Shown here piece by piece: positions 43,769 through 53,188 of a stretch of DNA of 54,304 nt. Below the pieces are notes generated by a model, which searched no databases, was not told the origin of the DNA, and was given only the letters and a program-made list of their open reading frames with translations. Source of the stretch: JBGPJM01 sp041485385 (GTDB lineage Bacteria; Planctomycetota; Phycisphaerae; Phycisphaerales; UBA1924); assembly GCA_041485385.1 (NCBI GenBank), contig JBGPJM010000006.1, positions 1-54,304 of the forward strand, in the 5' to 3' direction. Each line of letters starts with the position of its first letter. The first letter of the stretch is position 1. The translations under genes were made by a program, and so were the position numbers.

Positions 43769-45124
43769 TCAGCAGCCCGCGAAGAACGCCGTCAGGAAGT
43801 CGAAGAAATCCTGCGAGTTGGTGATGCCGCTCCCGTTGAAGTCGGCGCTGCCGGCGAAGAACGATGTGAGGAAGTCGAAGAAGTCCTGGCTGTTGCGCAG
43901 GCCATCGTGATTCCAGTCCGACGAGGCGACGCCCCACCTGGCCACGCTCGCCGAGGGCATGCCCCCGGCGGTGTTGAAGACGCCCCCTGCCCACAGCGCT
44001 GGGCCGCTTCCCGCATCGAACGTCGCCAGCGAGAAGACCCACGGGAGCGGACCGGTCAGGCCGCCGCCCAGCGGGGTGAAGGTCGTGCCGTTACAGCTCG
44101 CGATGGAGTTCGCGGCCACTCCGCCGGCGTTCAGGAACTCGCCGCCGACGTACAGCGCCGGCCCGCCGCCGCGTCCGTCGTCGAAGACCTTGAGGGCGCG
44201 CACGAACGGCGCCTCCGGTGGGTTGGTCCCGCCGACGCCGCCGTTGAGCGAGGACCACGACGCACCGTCCCACTTGGCGACGTAGTTGACATCCATCCCG
44301 TCGGCGCGGCTGAAGAAACCTCCGGCGTACAGGGCCTGGGGGTGCGGGCCGGGGCCGTCGTCATCGAACGCGGCGAGCGTCACGATGTGGCTGTTCATGC
44401 CGATGCCCAGGGCCGACCAGTTCAGGCCGTCCCATTTCGCGATGAAGTTGCCGGGGGAGCTGAACATCCCGCCGACGTAGAGCTCGCCGTTGAAAGGAAA
44501 AAGCACGTCGACCTCGCTGTTGAGCGTGTTCGGGACCGCGGACCAGAACGAGCCGTTCCAGCGGGCGAGCCTGGGGACGGGGGTGCCGCCCGCAAAGGCG
44601 AAGCCGCCGCCGGCGTAGAGCGCATCGCCCGTGCCATCGTTGAAGACGGTGAGTGCGTTGATGAGCCCGCCGCTGAGCCCCGGCCCGACGGCCGACCACT
44701 GCGTGCCGTTCCATTTGGCGATGTGGATCGCGCTGTTCCCGCCGGCGAAGAAGAAGTCGCCCGCGGCGTACAGGGCCGGGAGGTGCGGCCCGGCGCCGTC
44801 GTCGTCGAAGACCGCCAGGGCGACGACGTTGGCGCCGTTGATGCCGACACCGAGCGCCGCCCACCCCGTACCGGTCCATTTCGCGACGTGGTTGACGTTG
44901 ACACCCCCGGCGGTAGAGAACCACCCTCCGACATAGAGCGCGGGCTGGTGCGGGCCCGGCCCATCGTCGTCGTAGACCACCCACGCCATGGGCCCATCGT
45001 TCATCCCGTTGCCAGGGTTGCCGAAGCCGTCGGCCCAGCCGAAGGGGCACTGGGCCTGGGTCGGGCGGGCTGCCGCCGCGAAGGCGATCGCCGTCAGCGC
45101 CACACTCAACGTCGCGCGGGTCAT
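43769..45124 (-). CDS. Secreted propeller-repeat GC-type dockerin protein (copy 2)
   Basis: The 451-residue protein starts with a signal peptide ('TRATLSVALTAIAFAAAARP') and consists of about seven repeats of the type 'ALYVGGxFxxAGGxxVNxVAxWxGxxW', likely a beta-propeller. It ends in the paired dockerin module ('DWNHDGLRNSQDFFDFL', 'DFNGSGITNSQDFFDFL') and 'TAFFAGC', here without the final Pro. It lies 40 bases downstream of a close paralogue and is probably co-transcribed with it. Confidence 0.83.
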   Translation of the reverse strand: MTRATLSVALTAIAFAAAARPTQAQCPFGWADGFGNPGNGMNDGPMAWVVYDDDGPGPHQPALYVGGWFSTAGGVNVNHVAKWTGTGWAALGVGINGANVVALAVFDDDGAGPHLPALYAAGDFFFAGGNSAIHIAKWNGTQWSAVGPGLSGGLINALTVFNDGTGDALYAGGGFAFAGGTPVPRLARWNGSFWSAVPNTLNSEVDVLFPFNGELYVGGMFSSPGNFIAKWDGLNWSALGIGMNSHIVTLAAFDDDGPGPHPQALYAGGFFSRADGMDVNYVAKWDGASWSSLNGGVGGTNPPEAPFVRALKVFDDGRGGGPALYVGGEFLNAGGVAANSIASCNGTTFTPLGGGLTGPLPWVFSLATFDAGSGPALWAGGVFNTAGGMPSASVARWGVASSDWNHDGLRNSQDFFDFLTSFFAGSADFNGSGITNSQDFFDFLTAFFAGC

Positions 45125-45164
45125 TGGGAGGTCTCCTTAAGACAGACACTGCGGATCGATCGCG

Positions 45165-46532
45165 TTACGGGCAGCCCGCGAAGAACGCTGTCAGGAAATC
45201 GAAGAAATCCTGAGAGTTCGTCACCCCGTTGCCGTTGAAGTCGGCGCTGCCGGCGAAGAACGCCGTGAGGAAGTCGAAGAAGTCCTGGCTGTTGACCACG
45301 TGGTCGTGGTTGAAGTCGGCGGATACCGGGGCCCACTTGGCGAAGCCGGCCGCGGGGCTGCCGCCGGCGGAGCTGAAGGTCCCCCCCGCGTACAGCGCCG
45401 GGCCGCCGCCGTCGTCGTAGACGCCGAGGGCGAAGACCCAGGGGACTCCCCCGCCCATGCCGCTGCCCAGGGGAGTCCAGGCCGTGCCATCCCACCTGGC
45501 GATCGAGCCGGCCGCGATGCCGCCGCCGGGGGCCGCGACGCCCGCGGTCTGGAAGTTGCCGCCAGCGTAGATCGCCGGGCCTGTGCCGTCGTCGAAGACC
45601 GCGATCGCGTAGATGAAGTTCGAGCCGTTGCTGTTGACCCCGCCCGCGAGGGACGACCAGGTGGAGCCGTTCCACATGGCGATGCGGTTGACCGTCGCGC
45701 CGCTGGCGTGGTCGAAGTACCCGCCGGCGTAGAGCTCCGGACCGGTGGGGCGGTTGAACGGGCAGAGGGCGTACACCGTGCTGTCCATGATGTTGGAGCC
45801 GAGGGTGGACCAGGAGAAGCCGTTCCAGCGTGCCGCGAAGTTGCCGACGACGTGGAAGAAGCCGCCGGCGTAGAGCTGCACACCTCCCCCGCCGCCCGCG
45901 CCGCCGTCGTTGTGCACGACGAGGGCCTGCACTGTCTCCTGGTTGCCGTTCATCCCCGGTCCCAGCGCCGACCAGAACTGGCCGTTCCACTTGGCGATGC
46001 GGTTGACGTTGATCGGGCTGGCGAAGTTGAAATCGCCGCCGACAAAGAGAGCCTGCCCGGAGCCGTCGTTGTGCGAGGCGAGGGCGAAGACGTGCCCGTT
46101 GACGCCCGCGCTCCCGACTGCCGACCAGGTCGTGCCGTCCCACCTGGCGATGTTGCTCGCGGAGACGCTCCCCGCCTGGCTGAACTCGCCGCCGGCGTAG
46201 AGCGCGGACCCCGTGCCGTCGTCGTGCACCGCCAGGGCGGTGATGTACCGCCCATTGGTTCCGGTGCCGAGCGGGTGCCACGCCTGCCCGTCCCACGCCG
46301 CGACGTGCCCGACGGGCATGCCGCCGGCGCTATTGAACCACCCGCCGACGTACAGCATCGGCGGGTGCGGGCCGGGGCCGTCGTCGTCGAAGACGATCAT
46401 GCAGGTCGCGGCGTCGTTGACGCCGTTGCCGGCGAAGCCGTCGGCCCACCGGAAGGGGCACTGGGCGTGGGCCGAACCCAGGGCGAATGCCGTCACCACC
46501 GCCGCCGTCGCGACCGAAGCTCTCCGCAGCAT
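45165..46532 (-). CDS. Secreted propeller-repeat GC-type dockerin protein (copy 1)
   Basis: The 455-residue product begins at a Met with GGGAGG upstream, followed by a signal peptide ('LRRASVATAAVVTAFALGSA'). The mature N-terminus 'QCPFRWADGFAGNGVND' is nearly shared with the downstream paralogue. Repeats of the form 'LYAGGxFxxAGxxxxxxIAxWDGxxWxxLG' fill the body. The tail is the GC-type dockerin pair ending 'TAFFAGCP'. Function is unknown; surface display is inferred. Confidence 0.83.
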   Translation of the reverse strand: MLRRASVATAAVVTAFALGSAHAQCPFRWADGFAGNGVNDAATCMIVFDDDGPGPHPPMLYVGGWFNSAGGMPVGHVAAWDGQAWHPLGTGTNGRYITALAVHDDGTGSALYAGGEFSQAGSVSASNIARWDGTTWSAVGSAGVNGHVFALASHNDGSGQALFVGGDFNFASPINVNRIAKWNGQFWSALGPGMNGNQETVQALVVHNDGGAGGGGGVQLYAGGFFHVVGNFAARWNGFSWSTLGSNIMDSTVYALCPFNRPTGPELYAGGYFDHASGATVNRIAMWNGSTWSSLAGGVNSNGSNFIYAIAVFDDGTGPAIYAGGNFQTAGVAAPGGGIAAGSIARWDGTAWTPLGSGMGGGVPWVFALGVYDDGGGPALYAGGTFSSAGGSPAAGFAKWAPVSADFNHDHVVNSQDFFDFLTAFFAGSADFNGNGVTNSQDFFDFLTAFFAGCP

Positions 46533-46647
46533 GTCGGGCCTCCCGGAGAGCGGCGTTCCCACTCCCCAAAGCCCCCGCCGCCTAGACCCTCCGACCGTAC
46601 CAAGGCGGCACCCCCGATGCAACGGAATTCTGCCGTCGCGGGGCCAT

Positions 46648-46674
46648 GAAAAAACCCCGGCGGAGGGCCGGGGC
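46648..46674 (-). terminator. Intrinsic terminator of bactofilin gene
   Basis: On the minus strand a perfect 7-bp GC stem (CCCCGGC/GCCGGGG, five-base loop) is followed by six T residues, 37 bases after the bactofilin stop. Confidence 0.8.
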
Positions 46675-46710
46675 TTGAGAAAGACCGAGTTTGGCTTGTC
46701 CGGCGGCGGC

Positions 46711-47268
46711 TCAGGCGGCCTTGCGGGACTGGTGCGAGAACTTGCCGATCCGGGCGCGGCCGTCGAAGCTGGCGCCCTCGGCGACCACGAGGCGACCGGC
46801 GACGATCTGGCCCTTCATCTGGGCGGAGGGGCTGAGGCGCATCTTGCCGCGGACGATCGTGCGGCCGTTCATGGAGCCGTCGACGTTCAGCGAGCCGGCG
46901 TTGATGGTGGCGTTGCAGGCGCCGGCGCGGCTGACGTGCATGCCGTTCCTGGCGCTGACGTTGCCCTTGAAGAAGCCGTCGACACGCATGCCGCTGGCCT
47001 GGACGGTGCCGCTGCAGCGGGCGCCCTTGCTGACCAGGAGCTCGCCGGCGGCGTTGATCGTGCCGTCGAAGCGGCCGGTGATGCGGGCGGCGCCGCTGGC
47101 GGAACCGGCGGAGTGCTTGGCGCGCCGCGACTTGGCGGGCTTGCGCTTGAGGACCCGCTTGGCGGCGCGCTTCGCCGACTTGGGCGCGGCGGCCTTGCGC
47201 GTGGAGCGCTTCTTCATGCTGCGGGCGGGCTTGGACTTGGCGGCCTTGCGGCGGGCGGACTTGCTCAT
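46711..47268 (-). CDS. Bactofilin with Lys/Arg-rich histone-like N-terminal tail
   Basis: The 185-residue protein has a ~55-residue N-terminal tail of Lys, Arg, Ala, Ser and Pro ('KKRSTRKAAAPKSAKRAAKR'), resembling H1-like or Lys-rich DNA-binding tails. The bactofilin beta-helix core follows ('GRFDGTINAAGELLVSKGA', 'GTVQASGMRVDGFFKGNVSA', 'GQIVAGRLVVAEGASFDG'). Bactofilins polymerise into cytoskeletal filaments that organise cell shape and DNA. Start ATG has GGAG upstream and an intrinsic terminator follows. The basic tail may tether filaments to DNA or membrane; this is inference. Confidence 0.85.
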   Translation of the reverse strand: MSKSARRKAAKSKPARSMKKRSTRKAAAPKSAKRAAKRVLKRKPAKSRRAKHSAGSASGAARITGRFDGTINAAGELLVSKGARCSGTVQASGMRVDGFFKGNVSARNGMHVSRAGACNATINAGSLNVDGSMNGRTIVRGKMRLSPSAQMKGQIVAGRLVVAEGASFDGRARIGKFSHQSRKAA

Positions 47269-47495
47269 TGGACGTGCTCCGGGGAAGGGTGTGCTGATCG
47301 GTTGCGGAACGCATCGGCAAGTCGTGCGATCGAGTTGAGAGAGTGGGGAAGAACGGCCGCTTGTAGCGGCGGCGGGGGTGGGTTTCTGCGGGTGGGGGAA
47401 GGCTTGACGGGTATAGGACCGCCCCGTCGTGCGCCGGGGGCAACGCGGCGCGCGGGTGTTGAAGAACAAGAAGGCATCGAGGCGGGGAGGGGGGG

Positions 47496-50400
47496 TCAGA
47501 TCGCGAAGTACTTCGCCGCGGGGTGGTGGGCGACGATCGCGCTCGTGGATTGCTCGGGGTCGATCTGCCAGTTCTCGGTGAGAACGCAGCCGATGCGCTC
47601 GGGCTGGAGCAGCCGCCAGAGCTTCCCCTGGTCGGCCATGTCGGGGCAGGCGGGGTAGCCGAAGCTGTAGCGTGAGCCGCGGTAGTGCTGGGTGAAGAGC
47701 TCGCGGATCTTCGGCGAGTCGTCGCCGGCGATGCCCAGCTCCTGGCGGATGCGCTTGTGCCACATCTCGGCGAGGGCCTCGGCGGTCTCGACGCCCATGC
47801 CGTGGAGGTAGAGGTACTCCTTGTAGTCGTTCCGCGCGAAGAGCTCGCGGGTGACTTCGCTGGCCCGCGGCCCCATCGTGACGCAGTGCATCGCGATGAC
47901 ATCCGGGCGCCCCGCGGAAACCGGCAGGAAGAAGTCGGAGATGCAGAGGCGCTGGCGGCCGGGTTGCCGGGGGAAGGTGAAGCGGAGGAGCTCGACGGAG
48001 GGCTTCTCGGGATCGTGGATCACCAGGTCGTTGCCGTCGGCGTTGCAGGGGAAGTAGCCGTAGACGACGGCCGGGCGCAGGATGCGCTCGTTCCGGCAGC
48101 GCTCCTGGAGGCGCTCGAAGACGGGGCGGGCCGTGTCCTCGAGAAGGGCCTCGTACTGGGCGTCGGAGAGGGAGCCCTTCTTGAGCTGCCATTGGCCGCG
48201 GAAGAGGGCGATGGTGTTGATGTACGGGTAGATGTCGTCGAGGTTGAGGTCCGCGACGACGCGCGAGCCCCAGAAAGGCGGCACGGGGATCTGGGCCTTG
48301 TCGAGCACGGGGACATCGGATCGCTGGTCAGGAGACACAGCCCCGGTGGCCGGGCCGGCCTCATCCAGCTCGCGCTGCCGCTGCGCGCGGGAGCGCTCGA
48401 CGGCCTCCTCGGCCGCGGCACGCTTGCCCAGCCGGGCGCCGATCTCCCGGTCCAGCACCGCGGCGTTGCCGCTGACGATGTGGTCCATGACCTTCAGGCC
48501 GTCGAAGGCGTCGTTGCCGTAGTAGCACGACCCCTTGTACGCCGAGCGCAGGTGGGATTCGCAGTAGTGGCGCGAGAGGGCCGCACCGCCGAGCAGGACG
48601 GGCGCGGCGATCCCCTCGGCGTTGAGCTCGCCGAGGTTCTCCTCCATGACGGCGACGGACTTGACGAGCAGGCCCGAGAGGCCGATGGCGTCGGCCTGCT
48701 TCTCGCGGAAGGCCTTGATGATGTCGTGGATGGGCTGCTTGATGCCGAGGTTGAAGACCGTGTAGCCGTTGTTGGTGAGGATGATGTCGACGAGGTTCTT
48801 GCCGATGTCGTGCACGTCCCCCTTGACGGTCGCCAGGACGATCTTCCCCTTGGTCTGCCCCTCGACCCGGTCCATGAACTTCTCCAGGTGCGCCACGGCC
48901 ATCTTCATGACCTCGGCGGACTGGAGGACGAAGGGGAGCTGCATCTGCCCGGAGCCGAAGAGGTCGCCGACGGTTTTCATGCCGTCGAGGAGGTGATCGT
49001 TGATGATCGCCAGCGGCGAGTACTTCCCGCGGGCCTCGTCGAGCGCGGCGATGAGCCCCTCTTTCTCGCCGTCGACGATGTGGGCACGCAAGCGCTCCTC
49101 GAGCGTGAGGGTTCGCGCTTCCTTCTTGGTCACGGCGGCCGCGCCGTCGGTGAACAACCCCATGAACTGCTGGAGTGGATCGCCCCCCGCACCTTCTCTG
49201 CGCCGGTCGTAGATCACCTCCAACGCGGCCGCCCACTGCTCATCGGGGATCTTGTTGCGGGGGAGGATCTTGGAGGAGTGCACGATCGCGGCCGTCAGGC
49301 CGGCCGCGAGCAGCTCGTGCAGGAAGACGGAGTTGAGGACGACCCGCAGGTGCTCCTTGAGGCCGAAGGAGACGTTGGAGAGGCCGACGACGATCTGCGA
49401 GCCGGGGAACTCCCGGGCGATGAGGCGGACGCCCTCGATGGTCTCCAGGGCGCTCTTGCGGTCGGCCTCCATGCCGGTGGAGATGGGGAGGACCAGGGGA
49501 TCGAAGAGGATGTCGGCCGCGTCGATGCCGTGGAGGCCGGTGGCGCGCTCGAAGGCGCGCCGGGCGATGGCGAGCTTGCGGTCGGCGGTGCGGGCCATGC
49601 TGGCCTGCTTGTCCTCGTCGATGGAGCCGATGACGACGCCGGCGCCGTAGGCGCGGGCGAGGCGGCAGATGAGGTCGAACTTGTGCTCGCCGTCCTCGAA
49701 GTTGGTGGAGTTGATGAGGCACTTGCCGCCGGCGTGCTTGAGGCCCGCCTCGATGGTTTTGGCCTGGGTCGAATCGATCATCAGCGGGGCATCGACCTGG
49801 CGGACGACGCGCATGACGACCTCGGCCATGTCGCGGGCGTTGTCGCGCCCCGCGTAGTCGACGTTGATGTCCAGCACGTGGGAGCGCTCGCGGACCTGCT
49901 CGCGCGCGAGGGAGACGATGCCGTCGAAATCCTCGGCCTCGAGGAGCTTCTTGAACTTCCGCGAGCCGGAGGCGTTCATGCGCTCGCCGACGATGAGGAA
50001 GGAGGTCTCCTGGCGGTACTCGGTGGGGGAGTAGAGGGACGTGCAGGCGGGGGCGGATCGCTCGGCGCCGGGTGCTGAGTGCTGAGTGGATGGCGAAGAG
50101 GAGGAAGAAGAGGAAGAGGCCGCGCGGTGGTTCTCGACGGCCTCGACAAGGAGCCGGATGTGCTCGGGGGTGGTGCCGCAGCAGCCGCCGACGATGTTGA
50201 CACCGTCGCGCTGGATGAACCTGAGCATGGCCTCGGCGAAGGGCCCGGGCTGAAGGGGGAACTCGGTCTTGCCCTTGACGAGGGCCGGGAGCCCGGCGTT
50301 GGGCTGGACGGAGATCGCGCGCCGGAAGCCGGGGACGGCCGGGAATGTCGTCTCGCGCCAGTGCTTGCCCAGGAAGTGCACATGCTCGGCCATCTCGGTG

Positions 50401-51091
50401 GGGCCGGTGGCGCAGTTGAGGCCGAGGGAGGCGATGGGGTAGCCGGCGAGGGCCGCGGCCACCGCCTCGATCTGCGTCCCCAGCAGCATCGTGCCGGTGG
50501 TCTCGATGGTGACGGAGACGAGGATGGGATGTCCAGGGGCGTCTTCTTGCGCTCGTCGAGAGCCCCGAGGCAGGCGTTGATGGCGCACTTGACCTGGAGG
50601 AGGTCCTGGCAGGTTTCGATGAGGAGCGCATCGGCGCCGCCGTCGATGAGGCCGCGGGCCTGCTGGGTGTAGGAATCGAGCATCGCGTCCCAGGTGGTGT
50701 TGCCGAGGGTGACCAGCTTGGTGCCGGGGCCGATGGAGCCGACGACGAAGCGGGGCTTGTCTTCGGTGTGGAAGCGGCCGCACGCGGCCCGCGCGACCTC
50801 CGCGGCCGTCTTGTTCAGGGCATACGCCTGGTCGGCGATGCCGAACTCGGCGAGGACGAGCTTGTTGGCGCCGAACGTGTCGGTCTCGACGGCGTCGGCG
50901 CCGACGGCGAGGAAGGACTCGTGGATGGACTGGATGACATCGGGGCGGGACTTGACGAGGATGTCGACGCAGTTCTCGCAGCCGCAGTAGTCGTGCTCAA
51001 CGGAGAGGTCGAGCGCGAAGAGGGAGGTGCCCATGGCGCCGTCGAAGACGAGGGTGCGTCGGTCGAGCTCGGCGAGGAAGCGGCTGGGCAT
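47496..51091 (-). CDS. metH: Cobalamin-dependent methionine synthase MetH, apparent frameshift
   Basis: The gene covers about 1198 codons if one base is restored. The homocysteine domain begins 'RRTLVFDGAMGTSLFALD' and ends with the zinc Cys pair in 'NIVGGCCGTTPEHI'. Then come the pterin-binding domain ('FLIVGERMNASGSRKFKKLL'), the B12 domain ('DVHDIGKNLVDIILTNNGY', His axial ligand) and the AdoMet reactivation domain ('RYSFGYPACPDMADQGKLW'). The frame breaks near 50526-50528: 'ERKKTPLDIP' in one frame continues as 'ILVSVTIETTGTML' in another, needing one extra base in a C run. It is either an inactivating mutation or an assembly/sequencing error. A Ser-rich repeat linker (see 50072) interrupts the domain junction. 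Confidence 0.88.
50072..50119. repeat. Short tandem repeat and purine tract inserted in metH linker
   Basis: GTGCTGAGTGCTGAGTGGAT followed by a GA-rich run. In the MetH frame it encodes a Ser-rich stretch and 'PSTQHSAPG', between the homocysteine and pterin domains, keeping the frame. Confidence 0.55.
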
Positions 51092-51171
51092 GGAGGAGGT
51101 GCTCCGGCGGGGACAGGGACGGGAATCCATTATATCCATCTATCCGGATGAATGGATGGATGGTGGAAGAG

Positions 51172-51201
51172 GCACTGGGCACTCGGCACTGGGCAATGGG
51201 C
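51172..51201. repeat. Intergenic short tandem repeat
   Basis: Imperfect repeats of GCACTGGGCACTCGGCACTG between metH and the rpmE terminator, of similar type to the repeat within metH. An ATCCAT/ATGGAT inverted repeat precedes it (about 51125-51160). Confidence 0.45.
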
Positions 51202-51220
51202 CGATCTCTGGATGCCTGTG

Positions 51221-51246
51221 AAAAACCCCCGGGCAGGCCGGGGGTT
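51221..51246 (-). terminator. Intrinsic terminator of rpmE
   Basis: On the minus strand AACCCCCGG pairs with CCGGGGGTT around a five-base loop, followed by a short T run, 28 bases after the rpmE stop. Confidence 0.75.
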
Positions 51247-51274
51247 GGATCGGGGTCGGGGGGTGGGGCGGCCC

Positions 51275-51562
51275 TCAGGACTGCGTGGCCGGCGCGGCAG
51301 GCGTGGCTGCCGCGGTGGGCTTGGCTGCCGCGGGCTTGGCCGCGTCGCCCTTGGCGAAGTAGTTGCCGCCGAACTTCCGCTGGAACTTCTCGATGCGCCC
51401 GGCGGAGTCGACGTAGGAGACCTTGCCGGTGAAGAAGGGGTGGGAGCCGGACCAGACTTCGACATGCAGCTCGGGGACGGTGGCGCCGCAGGTCATGACC
51501 AGCTCGCCGTTGTGGAAGACCTTGCAGTTCGGGTAGTACTTGGGATGGATCTTCGGTTTCAT
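51275..51562 (-). CDS. rpmE: 50S ribosomal protein L31
   Basis: The 95-residue product matches L31: 'MKPKIHPKYYPNCKVFHNGE', 'ELHVEVWSGSHPFFTGK' and 'DSAGRIEKFQRKFGG'. The zinc-type Cys pattern is not kept ('VWSGSHP' where zinc-binding L31 has two Cys), so it is the non-zinc kind. The last ~22 residues are an Ala/Pro/Lys/Thr-rich tail not typical of L31. AGGAG precedes the ATG. Confidence 0.9.
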   Translation of the reverse strand: MKPKIHPKYYPNCKVFHNGELVMTCGATVPELHVEVWSGSHPFFTGKVSYVDSAGRIEKFQRKFGGNYFAKGDAAKPAAAKPTAAATPAAPATQS

Positions 51563-51668
51563 GGCCGCGGACTCCTGGAAGCGGGCGAAAGTGTAGGCGG
51601 GGAGGGGGCCGGTGTGGAGGACCACGCGTGTCAAACCGCACGACCATCGTCGAATGTCGGCTGTCGAT

Positions 51669-52262
51669 TCAGCGGCGACGCCGCGTCGCGCCCACGCCGA
51701 TGACGCCGAGCATCACCGCGCCCGCGGCCAGCGCCGGGATGGAGCGGCCGGAGTACAGGTCGCCGGTCCAGCGGCCGTACTGGAGCAACTGCAGCTCGAA
51801 GGCCATGTTGCCGTCGGGCGTGTTGAGCGTGGCGAAGGGGACGATGAAGGTCTGCGTGGTATCGACCATGGTGTAGGGCACGGAGCCGACGAGCGGCCCC
51901 CAGCCGCCACCGTCGGGCCCGCCCCCGGGGCCGCGGGTGGCGTCGCGGATGCGGATGTCGCCGGCGATGTGGATCTCCTCGCCGCGGATGATGGTCTCCC
52001 ACGGGATCGCGCCGCCGAAGCCGTTGTCGCCGGGGAGGGTGTCGAGGTACCACTGGAAGGAATCGGCCTGGCGGCCCATGGAGTCGAGCGTGAAGAAATC
52101 CGGGAGGCGGTTGTACGTGATGGAGAAGGTGACGGTGCGGGCGTCGTCGTCCCAGACGATCGAGTGGTGCGTGGCAAACAGGGCCGGACCCCCCGCGGAG
52201 GCCGGGAGGGCGGCCGCGCCGAGCGTACAGAGTGCCAGCAGACGGATGGCGTTGGTGTGCAT
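51669..52262 (-). CDS. Secreted protein with C-terminal membrane sorting-like signal
   Basis: The 197-residue product has a signal peptide ('AIRLLALCTLGAAALPASAG'), an unrecognised beta-rich body, and at the C-terminus a hydrophobic segment followed by basic residues ('SIPALAAGAVMLGVIGVGAT' then RRRR). This is the layout of PEP-CTERM-like sorting tails, but the Pro-Glu-Pro motif is absent. Anchoring or processing by an exosortase-type system is inference. Confidence 0.7.
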   Translation of the reverse strand: MHTNAIRLLALCTLGAAALPASAGGPALFATHHSIVWDDDARTVTFSITYNRLPDFFTLDSMGRQADSFQWYLDTLPGDNGFGGAIPWETIIRGEEIHIAGDIRIRDATRGPGGGPDGGGWGPLVGSVPYTMVDTTQTFIVPFATLNTPDGNMAFELQLLQYGRWTGDLYSGRSIPALAAGAVMLGVIGVGATRRRR

Positions 52263-52459
52263 CGCGGATCGCCTCGGGCGAAGGGGAGTGGGCGCGGGCC
52301 GCGCCCGCGCCGGAAGAAAAGGGCCCGCGGCGTGGCGGGCAGGTATGAGATACCGCGCAGGGTGGCCCAACGCAAGCGATTCCGGGGGTGATCGGACCCT
52401 GGACCGGCAGGGGCGCGGGATAGGAGGATGGGAGCGGGTTATTGAGACGAGCCCGACCC

Positions 52460-52490
52460 GACGAACCCGACGCGCAAGCGAGGGGTGGGC
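52460..52490 (+). repeat. REP-like 31-bp repeat, copy 1
   Basis: Core 'GACGAACCCGACGCGCAAGC' followed by GAGGGGTGGGC. Identical in the two other copies; copies 1 and 2 face the same way on the left of the RAYT gene. Confidence 0.8.
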
Positions 52491-52524
52491 GGACTTTTCG
52501 CTGAAGAGCGCCGGAGTGGTGTTC

Positions 52525-52555
52525 GACGAACCCGACGCGCAAGCGAGGGGTGGGC
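52525..52555 (+). repeat. REP-like 31-bp repeat, copy 2
   Basis: Same 31-base core as copy 1. Similarity extends downstream: a CTCGCT-like segment and a GCGCC-like segment follow in each copy. Confidence 0.8.
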
Positions 52556-52651
52556 GAACGACTCGCTCATAAGCGCCCGACTAGTATCGACGTGACGAGA
52601 CGTGACGAGAGTCTTGGGCGTGCCGCTCACTGAAGGGCGCCGCAGCGGACC

Positions 52652-53128
52652 ATGCCCCTCCCCCTCGCCTACTTCCTGACCTGGATCTGCTACGGCACCC
52701 GCGTTCATGGCGATGAGCGTGGTTCCGTGGACATGACGCACAACACACTCAACACGCCTCTTCTCCCGCCGGATCCCCTTCGCGAGAGGCTTGATCGGAG
52801 CCTGATGCGATCCGCGCCGGTGACGCTCTCGCCCGCCGCACGCCAGATCGTTGATGAGGTGATCCGACAACACTGCGAAATCCGGGGCTGGCGCCTTCTC
52901 GCCCTCAACGTCCGCACGAACCACGTCCACGTCGTTGTGGACTGCCTCGGGCGCGCCTCGCCCGAAACAGCGATGGAGCAGTTCAAGGCATGGGCGACGC
53001 GAAGGCTTCGCGGGGCCGGGCTGATGCCAAAGGATCAGAAGGTGTGGGCCGAGCACGGGAGTACGCGCTGGGTCGGCACGGCGGAGAACCTCGCGGAAGC
53101 GATCGACTATGTTCTGAATCGGCAGTGA
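52652..53128 (+). CDS. REP-associated tyrosine transposase (RAYT, Y1_Tnp)
   Basis: The 158-residue product has the IS200/REP-type layout: N-terminal 'LTWICYGTRVHGDERGSVD', the HUH metal motif His91-x-His93 in 'TNHVHVVVDC', and catalytic Tyr153 in 'AIDYVLNRQ'. These enzymes cut single-stranded REP hairpins. The protein looks intact. The 31-bp repeats on both sides are the likely substrates. Confidence 0.85.
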   Translation: MPLPLAYFLTWICYGTRVHGDERGSVDMTHNTLNTPLLPPDPLRERLDRSLMRSAPVTLSPAARQIVDEVIRQHCEIRGWRLLALNVRTNHVHVVVDCLGRASPETAMEQFKAWATRRLRGAGLMPKDQKVWAEHGSTRWVGTAENLAEAIDYVLNRQ

Positions 53129-53188
53129 GGTCGGGCGCGTCCTGCGCACCGGCCTTCAGTGAGTTCGGCGCGTTTCAGCGAGACGTAT

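Noticed and set aside
47685..50078. 797-residue plus-strand frame opposite metH
   Set aside because: It is antisense to conserved MetH domains; composition is Gly/Asp/Val/Leu-rich as expected for a mirror frame.
50072..50119. Possible CRISPR or satellite array in metH
   Set aside because: Only about two short units are present with no spacer structure, so it is a simple short tandem repeat.
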